64,000 nucleotides of DNA from Fennellomyces sp. T-0311 (GCA_025266875.1 JALLLT010000077.1:44550-108549), one strand, 5' to 3'. Counted from the stretch's first letter, positions 34,024 to 45,650 are shown. Numbers and translations: made by a program. The notes: generated by a model from the letters alone, not told the origin.

Positions 34024-34884
34024 TTATCGAAATGCATTCTTGTTTTTCCTTGCCCAGACATCCCATGTTTCGACCGGCCGCCCAAGTAATATTGGTAGTC
34101 CTCGTGTTACCATTGAATACGGATTTCGGTAAGTTGAAAACCAAAGTGCGCCGTAATGAGATAGCCCAACTTCTATAAATTTGTTGTAAAGCTCTTGTGC
34201 CGGTATTTGCTTATATGTAACATGTCGGCCAAGCACCTTGGATAAAATAGCTGCACGCTCCGATGGAGTAGTAATATCCCCAATAAGCTCATACCCAGTG
34301 TCACCATGCTTTTCCACTGGATCGAGCAAGATCCTTGCTGCCACCCGACCAATATCGTTAGGAGAGACCCACTCCTGTGGTTCATCCGGATCAGCCGAAT
34401 CAAGTATCACATTCTCGTTCCTCATAGCGTCAATTATCATGAGGTTATTTGATATAAAGTTTGTTGGTCGCAGATTGACGAATGCACCTCGTTCGGGAAT
34501 GCTGTAAATCGCATGTTCTGCCTCTTCATGAGAATGTAAAATATTCCAGCTACGCCATGGTAACTTTAATCCAGAAAGATGTACAATTTGCTTGACTCCG
34601 GCTGCATAGGCTATTTGACTGATGGATATTTCTGTTCTATACGAGCCAGAAAAGTTTGACGCGACGAGAAAAAGTCGTGAATGTCCGGGGATCGTTCGTA
34701 TAAATGGCATAAGATCGTCAAAGTTTCCTTGGACAATAGTGACTTTGTTGGCGTGTCGTACTTTATGGGGTGATTGAACTAGGACCGTGACATTGGCTCC
34801 GCACTGGACTAATTCATCGACAACGACAGATCCTGTCTTGCCTGTGGCGCCAATAACATAGATACGCTCGCTGGAAAAGGCCAT
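34024..34884 (-). CDS. NmrA-like NAD(P)-binding protein (atypical short-chain dehydrogenase fold)
   Basis: A 286-aa intronless frame starting at MAFSSERIYVIG. The Rossmann nucleotide-binding motif GATGKTG lies at residues 12-18, followed by the beta-alpha pattern VTVLVQSP...VTIVQGNFDD, a VKQIVHLSG strand, and a C-terminal lid (TYKQIPAQELYNKF). This is typical of NmrA/TMR-like SDRs, which act as redox sensors or NAD(P)H-dependent oxidoreductases in the cytosol. The substrate cannot be told from sequence. An in-frame ATG at 34977 would add 31 residues lacking family character; the start at 34884, directly before the first beta strand, gives the usual length. It is the only gene here without any mobile-element signature and is probably a host gene. 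Confidence 0.85.
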   Translation of the reverse strand: MAFSSERIYVIGATGKTGSVVVDELVQCGANVTVLVQSPHKVRHANKVTIVQGNFDDLMPFIRTIPGHSRLFLVASNFSGSYRTEISISQIAYAAGVKQIVHLSGLKLPWRSWNILHSHEEAEHAIYSIPERGAFVNLRPTNFISNNLMIIDAMRNENVILDSADPDEPQEWVSPNDIGRVAARILLDPVEKHGDTGYELIGDITTPSERAAILSKVLGRHVTYKQIPAQELYNKFIEVGLSHYGALWFSTYRNPYSMVTRGLPILLGRPVETWDVWARKNKNAFR

Positions 34885-36241
34885 CGCGCTTATTTGTGAT
34901 TTTAAGGGGAAAGAAACACCAAGGCGCTGACCATTTATATGATTCCCGTCAATGGGAAAGTATCCAGCCTGTGACAAAAGCTGTTACACGATGAGAGATT
35001 ACTAATCAGTGGACAAACCATATGGGGTCTTGTTTGTCCACCGTTTGTATTAGTAATCCAGCAAAAAGTTGATTAATAATCAGGCGTTATAATTATTAAT
35101 GTATCTATATACCTACGTATTACATATAAAAGTTGCTTTCAAACCGATATATACTTCGCGTATTCTATCCGAAGGTTTGATGTCAAGATTAAGAAATTAA
35201 GCTCCGTATTTATCTTAGCAAAATAATTCGCTTCACCTTCTCTTGGTACTCACATCCAGATGAAAATAGAAAACTAAGCATTACCCACCGATCAACAAGC
35301 ATATTACTTATGGTTTGTGGTACAAGCTATTTGCTTATCGAAAAAAGTAATTGCCTTTACTGCATATTTTTAGATAAAATTCTGTAGGACATGAACTGGT
35401 GCCAACAGGTAACGAACAAATTATTAGGTTAATACCGATAGCAATTCAATGCCCAACTGGCATCTTGGAACAGCCAACATCAGAATCACACCGATACACC
35501 CAGATGCATTAAAGTTGAACGGGTTTGATATGTTTGTGTGGCGACAATAAAAAAAACATCCTTGCACAAAAGCATAAACTGAGCCATGGTGCGACATTCG
35601 GCCTTAACGCACACGAAAAAGGCAATACAAGACTCTTTTTCTCCTGACGTGTTTCCATCTAGTCCAATAAGAATCTATCGGCAGCTCACCCGGAAAGCTG
35701 GATGTTCTGTGCGCCGAGTTTGGTATTTTTCTTTAGCGAATTTATCCGTCTTTAACTTTTTGGTAAAGGCATATACCTCTCCAACCTTTCTGTTCTACCT
35801 AATCGAACCCCATCGTCCTCAATCGGTACCTCCACTCATTGATATGTCTTCCAAAAACAGGATAGATTTGGTTTATATTTTTTTCTCGTGATGTTCTGCT
35901 CCAATACAAAGCGGGTAATATGAAAAAGGGGCCCCTCTCCGGCCTAACATGTCTTTGGGATCCCAGGGCCAATAAAAACCGATGATGAAGTTAAAAATAT
36001 CCAATGTCAATGGGTGGGAATAGATCAGGTCAGTAAAATATACTAGCAGATTGGCGCCATTTACGGTGCCTGCAGTAAACATCTTCCCTAAAAAAAAATA
36101 CACTAGCAGAGCCAATCAATGGATTGAGCCAATGAGATAAATAGAAATAAGCGCCAATGAGCTGGCATCAGACTGAGACCTGTGTGTGCACTGACTTCAG
36201 AATACCTGCATTATTTTAGGCACCCTTGATATCCATAAAAT
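34885..36241. other. Intergenic region upstream of the NmrA-like gene
   Basis: About 1.35 kb, AT-rich, without a supported gene or repeat. Open frames here are short and without family character. It likely contains the NmrA-like promoter near 34.9-35.1 kb; no specific element could be assigned. Confidence 0.5.
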
Positions 36242-37250
36242 ATGGCTAATCAAAAGAAAGAAAAAGGCGTTCCCGGGTGCAAGCCTAATCAAACCTTACC
36301 TGGCGTACAGTGTCTTGGCTTTTGCACTCAACAGCGTGCCAGCACTAGGACTCCATCCGTCGCAAGCAATGTCACTGACAATGCAAGTACCAATGTCAAC
36401 GTCAATGAGGGCAATGCTGATTCGATTGAACCTGATCGTGTTTTGGGGGTATATGCGTGGTACTTTTTTCACTTTTCATCGCGCTAAAGCACGCGGACAT
36501 TCCCGGAAGCAGGGTCAAGAACAGCCCGATACCGATAATGCCACGAATGTTGCCGATATGATGCGCCATATTGAAAGTTCAGAACCAACGCAGGGAAGTT
36601 CTACACCCGATGACATTGACGAACCGGTTTCACTTGAAGAAAAAAGCTCTGATCAAGAGCCAGAGCTGGTGCTAGAGCTTGACGATTCGGATGTTATGGT
36701 ACAGTACCCTCGTGAACAACGCGATAACTTGGTCAACAAAGGGAGCAGCATGATATACCACAATAAGGACTACTGGATTCACCCGAAGCCGGCCTTCTAT
36801 TGTCTCGATGGCGTCGCTCTCAATCCTGAATCTTTATATCATCCCCACGTGTTTGTTTGGTCACCTGGTAGCCTTATACCCGGTAAGTTCTCTTGTCACA
36901 AGAACTCTGACTACACCAAGTTTGACCAGTGAGCTGGTACTCTTGATGGAGACGGCTATGGTGCCAAACCCATTGTGAGATGCATTGTTGACATCGGCAG
37001 GTAATATCAAGCTGCTTATTTGCATGCTATATGTCTTAACGACCTTTTTAGCTGCTCTTACCTCTTGTCTCGCCAGTACTGACGCAACAAATGCAGAAAG
37101 ACAGCCATGGCACACGATGAACGCATCATCAGCCGTCTACCGCGCCGTATCCCGTCCATATTCCCCGCATACCTGACTGACAGAGCTGATATATCGAAAC
37201 AGCTATTTGACTATATGCGCACATGCTTCCAAAATGCTCTCGGACCTGAA
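36242..37250 (+). pseudogene. Decayed N-terminus of a transposon-type gene (DUF6729-like region)
   Basis: The frame opens with MANQKKEKGVPGCKPNQT, shifts near 36450-36480, continues through an acidic linker to FYCLDGVALNPESLYHPHVF and VWSPGSLIPGK. It then passes a TGA near 36930 into YGAKPIVRCIVDIGRYYQAA and later LPRRIPSIFPAYLTDRADIS. This order resembles the DUF6729-containing proteins that are common as mobile-element relatives in Mucoromycota; I recognise the pattern only from memory and cannot confirm it. At least one frameshift and two stops are needed, and the catalytic part is missing. The last 1 kb before 37354 holds nothing else. Confidence 0.45.
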
Positions 37251-37354
37251 TGATTACATGATCTTCTTTACGAGCAGCATACCCTAGGTCATAGCAATTT
37301 AGCTCACATACCTAAACACTGAAGATTTTGGAAGTCTCTACAATCAGAAAGAGC

Positions 37355-37703
37355 CGATCCTGTAAGATTCGGGTTTTATTCCTCCTCGTTCAACGTAGGA
37401 TTACAACGAGTATTTATATCTACTGCTGTGGTGAAGGGTTACCGGAAGTAGAATGTTGTTGATATCTCAATTGGGAATATGGTGGAGATGTCTATTATTA
37501 TCGGGGTACATTGGCGTATTGACGTTCTAGCGCCATGATCTGCTTCCGAGTGATATATGCGGCGTAATCTTTTTTAAGTGGAGTACTGTTTCCCAAATAC
37601 GCCATAACCCCCGCCAGATTGGAACAATCGTTGAAGATGTATTGATAATTGGAGGGTTAAATGCGGTAGGCTTTTACTTGCGTGTTCTACTAGGCATACT
37701 ACA
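37355..37703 (-). repeat. LTR-like sequence, probable 3' LTR of the decayed gypsy element
   Basis: On the - strand it begins TGTAGTATGCC, contains TATAAATACTCG and AATAAA, and ends CCCGAATCTTACA: the TG...CA, TATA and polyadenylation layout of an LTR. It directly follows the gypsy integrase/chromodomain remnant. No second copy was found in the window. Confidence 0.55.
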
Positions 37704-37709
37704 TCTATT

Positions 37710-38870
37710 TAGTTTTAGTTTGGTTTGTGCTTCCTGCCTCCAGGCATTACCGGTTCTTTTTCTCCCAGACGTCTCCAGTATTGCAGAATAAAGTCTGGAT
37801 CAGTAAACATTACTGGTGTTAGCCCTGAATCATCTTCTGGACAATAGTTTTTCTACCGCGCTAAATATTCATGTTTATTTGGTTTGCCTCGATGCTTTAA
37901 GATGGCTTGAACTCCATACAACTCGCTCGCCGACACAATTTCATCTTGTGAAATAAGCTTAAGTTCAGATGGTACATAATTGCGACGCATCAATGCCCCT
38001 GTTCATCTTATTGAACGTATGTGCCTCCTTGCGTTTTGCGCAATGCGGTATATGGCTCTTGAAATATTGAGGCAAGCTTACTATTACGGTTATGCACACG
38101 GGTCATGACATGGCACTGCTCAGGGAAGTCAATTATCTTGTGTTCCTGATTGAAAGTGTTCTTTTGTTTAGACATCATCAGTTCTGTTCTTTCTTTTAAT
38201 ACAGGGATACGATTTCTTGCATATTCTCAATTTGCTTTAGAGGATCCTCGTAAGTCAATGGTTCTGATGATCTTAACTTTTCGTCTCCTCCGCTTTTGCT
38301 GCTATTTACTTTCTGAGCGAATTTTAATGGTAATGGTGGAGTTTGCAAACGCTTAGAGATGCGTATGGTGATTTCTCGCTTTGTACTTACGACACAATAA
38401 TCCCAATCTCTAACAGCTCCTTTAATCTTCTTACGAATAATTTGTGTTGCAGTTTGCACATGGCGTTCAGCAATTCCGTCTCCTCTGCGATGATATGCCG
38501 TTGAAAAGCGTTGCGATATCCCTAGACTCTCCAGGAACTTTCTCATAGGAGCATTTTTAAACTCGCTGCCATTATCACTCTGGATTACCATTGGTATGCC
38601 AAAGTCAAAGATAATTTGCTTTAATGCATTGATAATTGTATCTGCTTTCTTGTTCGGTATTGGGCGTAATATAAAAAATCGTGTACAGACATCGACCATA
38701 ACAAACAGATAATTATCTCCTGACATTGGAATCTTATTGAATGTGGCTAAATTCATCGCCCAATGGTCACCTGGAAGGTATGCGTATATAGGCGTCAACG
38801 GGTTATACCCTTTTTGAACGATGTTGTACTTCTGGCATTCTGGAGGGCTTGAATGTTTTTGATGCATTGC
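37710..38870 (-). pseudogene. Ty3/gypsy integrase and chromodomain remnant
   Basis: 38867..38196 encodes an integrase core: PECQKYNI (end of the zinc-binding region), GDHWAMNLATF, QSDNGSEF and GIAERHVQ. The first catalytic Asp is Asn here (MNLA where related sequences have IDLA), so it is probably inactive. Further down the strand (about 37990-37740) are frames for a chromodomain-like segment (YGVQAILKHRGKPNKHEYL...TDPDFILQYWRR), with a TAG where Trp is expected. The reverse transcriptase part is missing. This is an old fragment related to, but distinct from, the intact gypsy element at 46.9-52.6 kb. Confidence 0.75.
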
Positions 38871-40741
38871 AATTGCGGTAGCTCTTGATGTAATACCCGG
38901 ACTAACCCGACCTTTCTCTCGAATTTATACCGGACATGCATCCGAACATTCACTGGACTTTTTCCTTAATAGGTAGCTTGCGGTAGTAATGTGTTTGCTG
39001 TAGTACTGTGTTTGCTGTAGTACTGTATTTGCGATAAATATCTTGCGATATTATTTGAGAAATTTGCGGTACTGCGAATGCTTTTGCAATTGAAGATAAA
39101 TATATCGATTCATGGCTATCCGCGTAGGCAATTTCTAGTATCAAAGTAGTCTCATTATGCACTTGAGCCACGAAAGTTAAGTATGAGATTGTCATGGACC
39201 ATCGTTGCATGCTCTGTATGTATGCACTCGCAGGTCACTAATATTGCATTGCATTGTACGGTTATCGTCGACTAAGAATCGTTGGGCCATCTGCTACATA
39301 TAACACAACAATCATACTTGTATGAATCCATAATGTGACAGTGACTGCAATATATACACAAGGACTGGCCACAAGAAATGTATACAAAACTTTGGGCTAA
39401 CTAATAGAGCTTCCTCATGATGTCACTTTTCTACTTTAAGACTGCAATTTTCGTGTTCCTGACACGCCCCACTTTCGTTTGACCTACATTCGTCGCATAC
39501 AATGGCATCACGCGAATTAAAGTGCACCCAAGCGCGCATTACAAAAAACGAATGCACTTCATTTATTATCATCCGTTGATAGATAAAGACTCAGAAATAT
39601 CAATATCGGCGACTCCCCGCGCAAGATGTTGCAGGACGTCTTTGGCATTGGAGACCCGACGGCGGGAAGAATCATAAAAATTATCTATTCGTCTGGCTAT
39701 TAAATGCTTTTTGTTTCATGAAAAATAGCTGTGATGCCATTGAGTTACACGTGATCAAATTTTGTAAGCCATAAATAATCTATTCTACTAACAATGAGTT
39801 CTGTTTGTAATTGATAGCAAAAAGAGTTTATCGTGAAACACTTTGCATTTTTACTGTATATTACCACAAAAGGATACTATCGCAGAATACTGCTGCAAAG
39901 TGCTACTACAAGGTATTACTGCAACATACCAGTCATCCATTGTCTACAGACCTTTCCATCTCAGCCTTTGTTACATCCGTTCCTTTATTTCGACATCAAC
40001 AACCGCACAGTTATCTATTGGCCTGTTCACTGGCTTGTGTGTCAGTGAGACCTTGATCTGGGTTCAGACTTCAAGAAGGACCATTCACGTTAACTCAGTC
40101 TCTGCATGATTATCCGCTCCTTCGTAATAAGGCAGTATGGTCATTAGGGATTACGGTGATAACACGGATTCGGCTCTGATAGAAAAGCATTCACCTTCTC
40201 CGTCCCGACTCATCATCATTATAAATAGAGAGTAGTTCTCTTCAATAAAACATTATCTTATTTTTGGTCTCGTCATTTGAAGCTTTCCAATTGAGCGATA
40301 CCACAACCAGCTAATGTGTTGGATATGGTTGAGTACTGGCGCACGCACCCAAAGGCTGAGTGGTGCCACCGTGGGCTGATTAAGGAGAAATCCTTGAACT
40401 GGATGGGTGACAATAAAGAGACATGGCAAAATGTAGAGATGCCTCCTCTTTAAAAATATTTTTCGCATCGTTCTCATTTATATAATAATAAAAAAAGCAC
40501 TTTTTGGCATATACTACAAACACAATATGAAGTTCACTCAATACATTCAATGAATGACAGGATAAATTAGATGGATCCTTCCTTACGATGGCCATCCCAA
40601 GATGGATCGATCAAGCTCTTCCTCAAATGCATAAAAAGTATAAGCGTGTCTAGCCAGTAAAATTGCACAGGACTTGGGGACAAAATATGCACATATTAAC
40701 CCTGGCTCAGGGTTTTACGCAGCCATAATGACCCAATTTTT
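38871..40741. other. Non-coding region with short repeats and an LTR-like end
   Basis: No supported gene. 38975-39035 carries an imperfect tandem of GTAGTACTGTGTTTGCT (about three copies). Around 40215-40276 there is TATAAATAGAGAGTAG, CAATAAAACA and GGTCTCGTCA, resembling the 3' part of an LTR in + orientation. Its left boundary is unclear. Confidence 0.45.
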
Positions 40742-43499
40742 TCAAGACCCGCTGGACTTGGCGGGACTTGCCAGGACTTGTGGGATTGATAAGTCAGGAT
40801 ACGACACTGGTTCCTGTTGCTGCAAGCCGTGGTGCTCGATGAATGCTTTGATCCCGTCGACAACGCGCTTTCTCCAGCTGAACTTCTTCATTTGATCCTT
40901 TCGCCACGCAGTACCCCAATGAAGTTCCAGGTCCTTGATAGCAGGATGACCGGACAAACCGTCATGATATTCACGCCAAAGATCCTGTACAGTCTTCACG
41001 CCGTCGCTTATTCTGTAGAATGGTGGCTGGGGGGTGGAAGAGGTGTCGACAAAGGACGAAGCAGCAGCAGCAGTGGAAGTGAACAGTGCCGTGGAAGCAG
41101 GAGGAAAGGACGTCGAAGCAGAGGCAGTAGTGGAAGTAAGTGGCGTTGTGGCAGGAGGAAAGGAGGCCGAAGTAGTGGCAGGAGTAGAAGTGGATGGTGT
41201 CCATTGCACCGAGATCGTGAGACGTTCATTTGCAAGGTCACCCATAAACTGGTTAAACACTTGCGTATGCTCTTCGAGCGACTTCGTAATGCGATTCAGT
41301 CGTTGAGACATATCCGCGTACATCTGTTGAAGGTACGTATGCAAGTGCGGCATTGCTCTCGACAGGGTGAGATCCTCTGGTGGTGGGGAATCGTCAATGG
41401 ATCTTTCGAGGTTACTGGAAGTTCAAAAGGTACTTAGTAAGTATGTATATCTTCTACAACTGGTATTTGTCAGAAATGCGAGTGGAGAGTAGGAGCACGA
41501 ACCAATAGAGATAGCTAGGAACAAGACCGAGATAAGAATACTACTCTACTAAAGGATAATACAACTACTAACCAATCAACAAGAATGCAAGAACCCACGA
41601 GAATGGATCAAGCGGCAAGACAGAACAAGACAAGAATAAGACTAGACTAGAAGGTGGGTGTTAGGTGCTTTCTACTACGCATTGACCACATGGATGGTTA
41701 CCAATGGCAAGACCGGACAAGGACAAGAACTAGGACAGAGATGGATCCTAGAGGTTGGTCAAGACAAGAATAAGGTAGATAGAATAATGTGACGAGATAA
41801 ACTGATGCCTTTATTGCTCTTATTCTTATCCGATATATATACCCAATGCTTGCAAGAAATAATAAATACAACGACGGAATTAATGACAATGAAATACAAT
41901 ATCGGTAAGATGAGCAATAATGTGGGGTAATATTAATGAAGTAAGAGGAAGGCGGTGACAACGATGCATACTGTTACTATGTCCTAATCGGTCATGACAG
42001 TATTATACTTACGCTGCAAAATCCAGGTAACTTGGATCTCTGAAGATGTCTGCTTTCCAAATAGATAAGTGCGGATGGCGTTTCCTCATCAGCACGAAAT
42101 CCTGCAAGAATGTTATACGTAAAGCACGTAACATCTTCAAAAACCCATCGGCAGCAACACTCCCATCACCTTGGCCTTGGTTAATTCTCTCTTGTCGCTC
42201 CTCGATCCAAGGGAAAACTTTTTGCTGCAATGACTTGGGGGCTTGGACGGTATCATGGGGCAACCAGAAAGTCTTTCTGTTGGGATCAAACTTTGCCATA
42301 GCTCGCAACAGACGCCATGGTAGGTTTGTCAGATATGATTCTTCCATCGCATCATTTGTCCACCGCCCTGCTCGTCGAATCGCAGAATCACCGGCCTCGC
42401 CCAGATCAGCCATTTTTGCACCCGACTTTCTACCCGCGTGCGTAATAGATGTTGATCTGATATTGCACTCGTTGAACGCCTTCTTGAAAGCTCTGGAATG
42501 AGCAGCTGGCGTCATACTTTGGGTGAGGTCGACAGAATCACGGCTCTCGCTACTGCACAACTTTATATCGAACCAGTCTTCACGCTCCATCATTTTGGGA
42601 AAGTCTTCCTTGCGAACGTGCCAGCGGTAGAAAAAGTAAAGACCGAGTGCCATCCAAAGACAAGTTTTAACCTGTGCACATCGAATGGCTGATCCGTGCT
42701 CGACTTTACCAAACTGATTTGTCTTTCCATGAAACAAAAGCAGAACCAAACAAGGGCATTGGATATCAAGCGTAGGTCCTTCTCCTTGGAGGGGAATCGT
42801 GTGGATGTTGGCAAACTCGAGCTCTCGAACATTGTCGCCACGCATGAGCGCAAAGTGCGACACCAGCATCATGACTGCATTGCGATAGTGCTCGGGCTTG
42901 TCCTTCACCAGAAAATAATTGATGACTCTAGTCAATTCTTCCATTGTTGAGTACCCATCCAAAATGGACCCGGCAGCACGGTCTTCATAGTTTGTTTTGC
43001 GTCTCTTGACTTGCTTTTTCTTGGAGTTTTTAAGTAGTGACTTGACGTCTGGAATTCGCGGATGGTTGGTCACAGTGTTCGTGTTGTTGCTACATTGGTC
43101 GTGAAAGAGCTTGGTGATCGCACTAACGTACTGTTTGATGGAGCTAAAGCCGAGTATGTTCTCTCGGTCAGCGGCCAGTTCTGGGTCGTCAGTATCTGCT
43201 TCACCACTTGGGTCTTCGTTGGTAGCACCTTCTGATTGCTTTTCGTGCGTAGATCGACGGAGCCTCATAAGGACCTGTATACGTAGAAGAGTATATAATA
43301 TATGAGCGAAGAGTTCATATACATCTGCTTCCGTACTTACATATTCTTCCAGAAAAAGGTGCAGTTTGTCGCCATTGACTTGATAATGAGTAGTGACTTG
43401 GAAGGGCTTTGTGTCGCACCATGAACAAAACTCACTCATTTTTGGATAGTATGCAAGCTTGGTGGAATTGAGACGAAGCGCCTGCGTCGTGGCTTGCAT
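40742..43499 (-). CDS. Crypton tyrosine recombinase with GCR1_C-like DNA-binding domain
   Basis: Exons 43499..43341, 43274..42013 and 41414..40742 join in phase into 698 codons (697 aa). The 66-nt first intron is itself in frame. The core has the Crypton order: Arg (ALMRGDNVRE), Lys (FHGKTNQF), HxxR (THAGRKSGA), Trp (GRWTNDAM) and Tyr (EESYLTNL). The third exon supplies a coiled coil (SQRLNRITKSLEEHTQVF), a Ser/Thr/Ala/Pro linker, and RISDGVKTVQDLWREYHDGL...WRKDQMKKFSWRKRV, matching the GCR1_C DNA-binding domain found in fungal Cryptons. It would integrate and excise circular DNA by tyrosine-mediated strand exchange. Crypton ends lack TIRs, so element borders are not defined. No frame defect is visible. 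Confidence 0.87.
41415..42012. other. Unusually long (598 bp) second intron of the Crypton gene
   Basis: Starts GTAAGT and ends CTTCCAG (- strand); splicing keeps the frame (GC|T). Most other introns in the window are 45-75 nt. It contains GGTATATATATCGG and AATAAAGGC in the order of an LTR promoter and polyadenylation region, plus many AAGAACAAGAC-like words, so it may hold an LTR copy. No TSD was identified. Confidence 0.5.
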
Positions 43500-43538
43500 A
43501 TTGTTAAATCAGAGAGAAGCAAGTGTAAAAGACAAATA

Positions 43539-43923
43539 TGTTAACGAGACTCAAAAAGGTAACTGATTTATTTCATATGTTTTGCTCTCTCTATTTATAA
43601 TAAATGCTTATCCACGATGGGATTTCCTTAAGCCGGTATTTCCATGAGTGATGTGTAATGGCAACCTTATTATCATTGAGCAGTTAAAGGTTGTGATGAT
43701 CAACAGGATGAATGCTGACAGAGCATATCCGTGAAGAGACGCGTTGACCAGAAGGTTGTGTCTATGAGTAACCTGATTGGCTGAGTATTTGGTAAGCATG
43801 AAGCTCAACGTTCCGATGTCGGAAGTGGGAAGCGGCGGTAAGGATGGAAAGCTCTTATTCGCTGACGGACAGCATAGATGACAAAGAAGCTTGTTAGGGT
43901 GTGTTCATGTTGGATACAACACA
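43539..43923 (-). repeat. Solo LTR (family shared with 32.74 and 60.89 kb)
   Basis: On the - strand: TGTTGTATCCAACATGAACA at the start, TATAAATAGAG and a downstream polyadenylation-like region, and GAGTCTCGTTAACA at the end. A related copy lies at 60893-61260 and a fragment at 32740-32933. ATATG flanks both sides (43536-43540 and 43923-43927) but overlaps the presumed LTR ends, so the TSD is uncertain. No internal retroelement sequence is attached. Confidence 0.7.
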
Positions 43924-44144
43924 TATGCTGTCTTGATTGTTGCATGGCCAGGTTCATTTCAGCGACATTATGAGAACCAGGTCTATGGGCCGGTTGGCTG
44001 CTAGTCTGGTCTTTCAACAGGCTCCTCAGATGGCGAGGGATTGAGGTTGTATAAAGCAGATACGTATTCGTGTTGTTGTTTAGGCATGGTAGATGATACA
44101 AGGCGTGTACGCAGAATAGATGAATTGTGATTATCGAGCCCTTA

Positions 44145-44262
44145 CACCTTAGAAAAAGAAAATGCAAAGAAAATTAAACATTTCGGATATTCGATTTTTT
44201 CGCTTTTTGAATTTGCTTTGAATATCAAATCGAATTCTTTTTGCACTTCCCAATAAAAGATC
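44145..44262. repeat. CACTA-C left TIR and subterminal AT-rich repeats
   Basis: After the TIR come words such as ATTTCGGATATTCGATTTTT, TTGAATTTGCTTTGAA and CAAATCGAATTC. They resemble CAAGTTCGAATTG, AAATCGAATTTG and CACGTTCGAATTTTT near the right end (60045-60095). Confidence 0.65.
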
Positions 44263-44340
44263 TGTTCTGTGTTGCTAATTCGCATTGCTTTTGGCAAAAC
44301 CGTTCTTTATATACTGTATCTCACAAATAAAAAAAAAACA

Positions 44341-45650
44341 TTATGACGTGGCTCCAGACTGCTTCAATCGCTTGTTAGATGGTCCAGCTTGGGCTGCCTG
44401 CTTTCTTGCTTCCTTATCAGCTTTGGAAGGTCGACCGCGCTTCTTTTTGGGTGTGGCTGCTAGCGAAAAAAAAATGTGAGATGGTACTCATGTATGTGCA
44501 CTTAAAATACATACCAGTAATGGGAGCCGCTTGCTCCTTGCCCTTGGCCCTTTCGGCCTGATTGCGCTCTCGTCGTTGCCCATTCCTGTTTCTTGCCAGA
44601 GGTTGGTCGTCTTCTTCTTCGTCACTTGTCATACTGGCATCGTAGTTCAATGGCAATTGTGTAGATCTACATTCAATTAGTCTTCTGTTCTCAATCGTAA
44701 TAAAGCATAACATACCTTGGCTCTTCAACGGGCGGCGGTGTGTTCGTGGTTTGGCTAAAAGTAAAAATTAAAAAGTAGCCCAACTTAATTGCATATGATT
44801 TACCTTTCATCAATAGATCTTGTTTCTGAACTGGGCGTGGCAGCTGAAGGCACATTGCTTGAGCTAATCTTCCTTAGTAACCTTTTTCGCGAATATAGAA
44901 AAGATAATATACGAGTACCTTTGCTCATTTTCCTCATTTTGCACATTTTCTTCTGGAAGTTCTGAATATAAAAAGTCAGTTTGTTGCCGTCAATAGCATT
45001 CGTTACTCACCTTGCCCTTTTGTTCTGTAAAAAGCCTTGGCCATCAACATCCTTGCACCCCATCGTTCGACACATGCAGTCAAAGGATACTGCGATCCAA
45101 TGCCTTCCTCCAGGGACTTCATCAACATATTCTGCGATTCATCACCGACATTGTCCCACGTATCGTCCTTTGCCATCCTGTTCTTGATCCGATAGCGCCG
45201 AGCAAGCGAGTTTGAGAACAACCGCACGTTTTTCTTGAACGTTTCAAAGTAATTTTCATCCAGCGGCTTGCTTCCAAGAACCTCTTGACCCAGAATTTTG
45301 AACAAGTCCCAATGCCAAGGTCTGTTGCCACCGTTTGGCTTTTTTGGATGTAAGACATCGCGCTTGATCGTCAAGTTCTTGAAGGGGTTTTTGTCTGGTC
45401 GTACGTCTGGATACGTTAAGCCATTGTCGAATGACTCTTGAGCTTGTGTCAAACATTGTTGATGCTCCTTCTTCATATCTGCGATTGTTTCAACCAACTC
45501 GGCGACGGTACCCTTGAGTTCGGAGACAGTATCCTTTAGTTCCTTGATTGCAGCATTTGTATCTGCGAAATTCGTTGCCATGATTGCCTTGAACTCGCGT
45601 ATATCCTCGCGAAAGCTGATGAACGTATTCAATGCAGCGTCGTTAGTCAT
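44341..45650 (-). CDS. CACTA partner protein C (coiled coil, C-x-x-x-W block, AT-hook tail)
   Basis: Six exons (45650..45011, 44961..44919, 44863..44804, 44754..44716, 44666..44515, 44459..44341) join in phase into 350 aa. N-terminus: long coiled coil (about residues 25-75; AAIKELKDTVSELKGTVAEL). Then a block with RPWHWDLFKIL and ending in LTACVERWGARMLMAKAF, the shared partner motif. Several short acidic/Ser exons lead to EEEDDQPLARNRNGQRRERN, similar in position and style to EDERPLKRKRQPTRRSRS in partner A. It ends in an AT-hook (PKKKRGRPSK). No frame defect. It starts 107 bp from the pre-LINE position of the transposase start. Function not known from the sequence; nuclear DNA binding is a reasonable inference. 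Confidence 0.83.

Noticed and set aside
41034..41437. Several overlapping open frames rich in Gly/Ser/Leu on both strands near 41.1 kb
   Set aside because: They arise from the repetitive Ser/Thr/Ala/Pro linker codons of the Crypton third exon. Only the - strand frame joins in phase with the recombinase.
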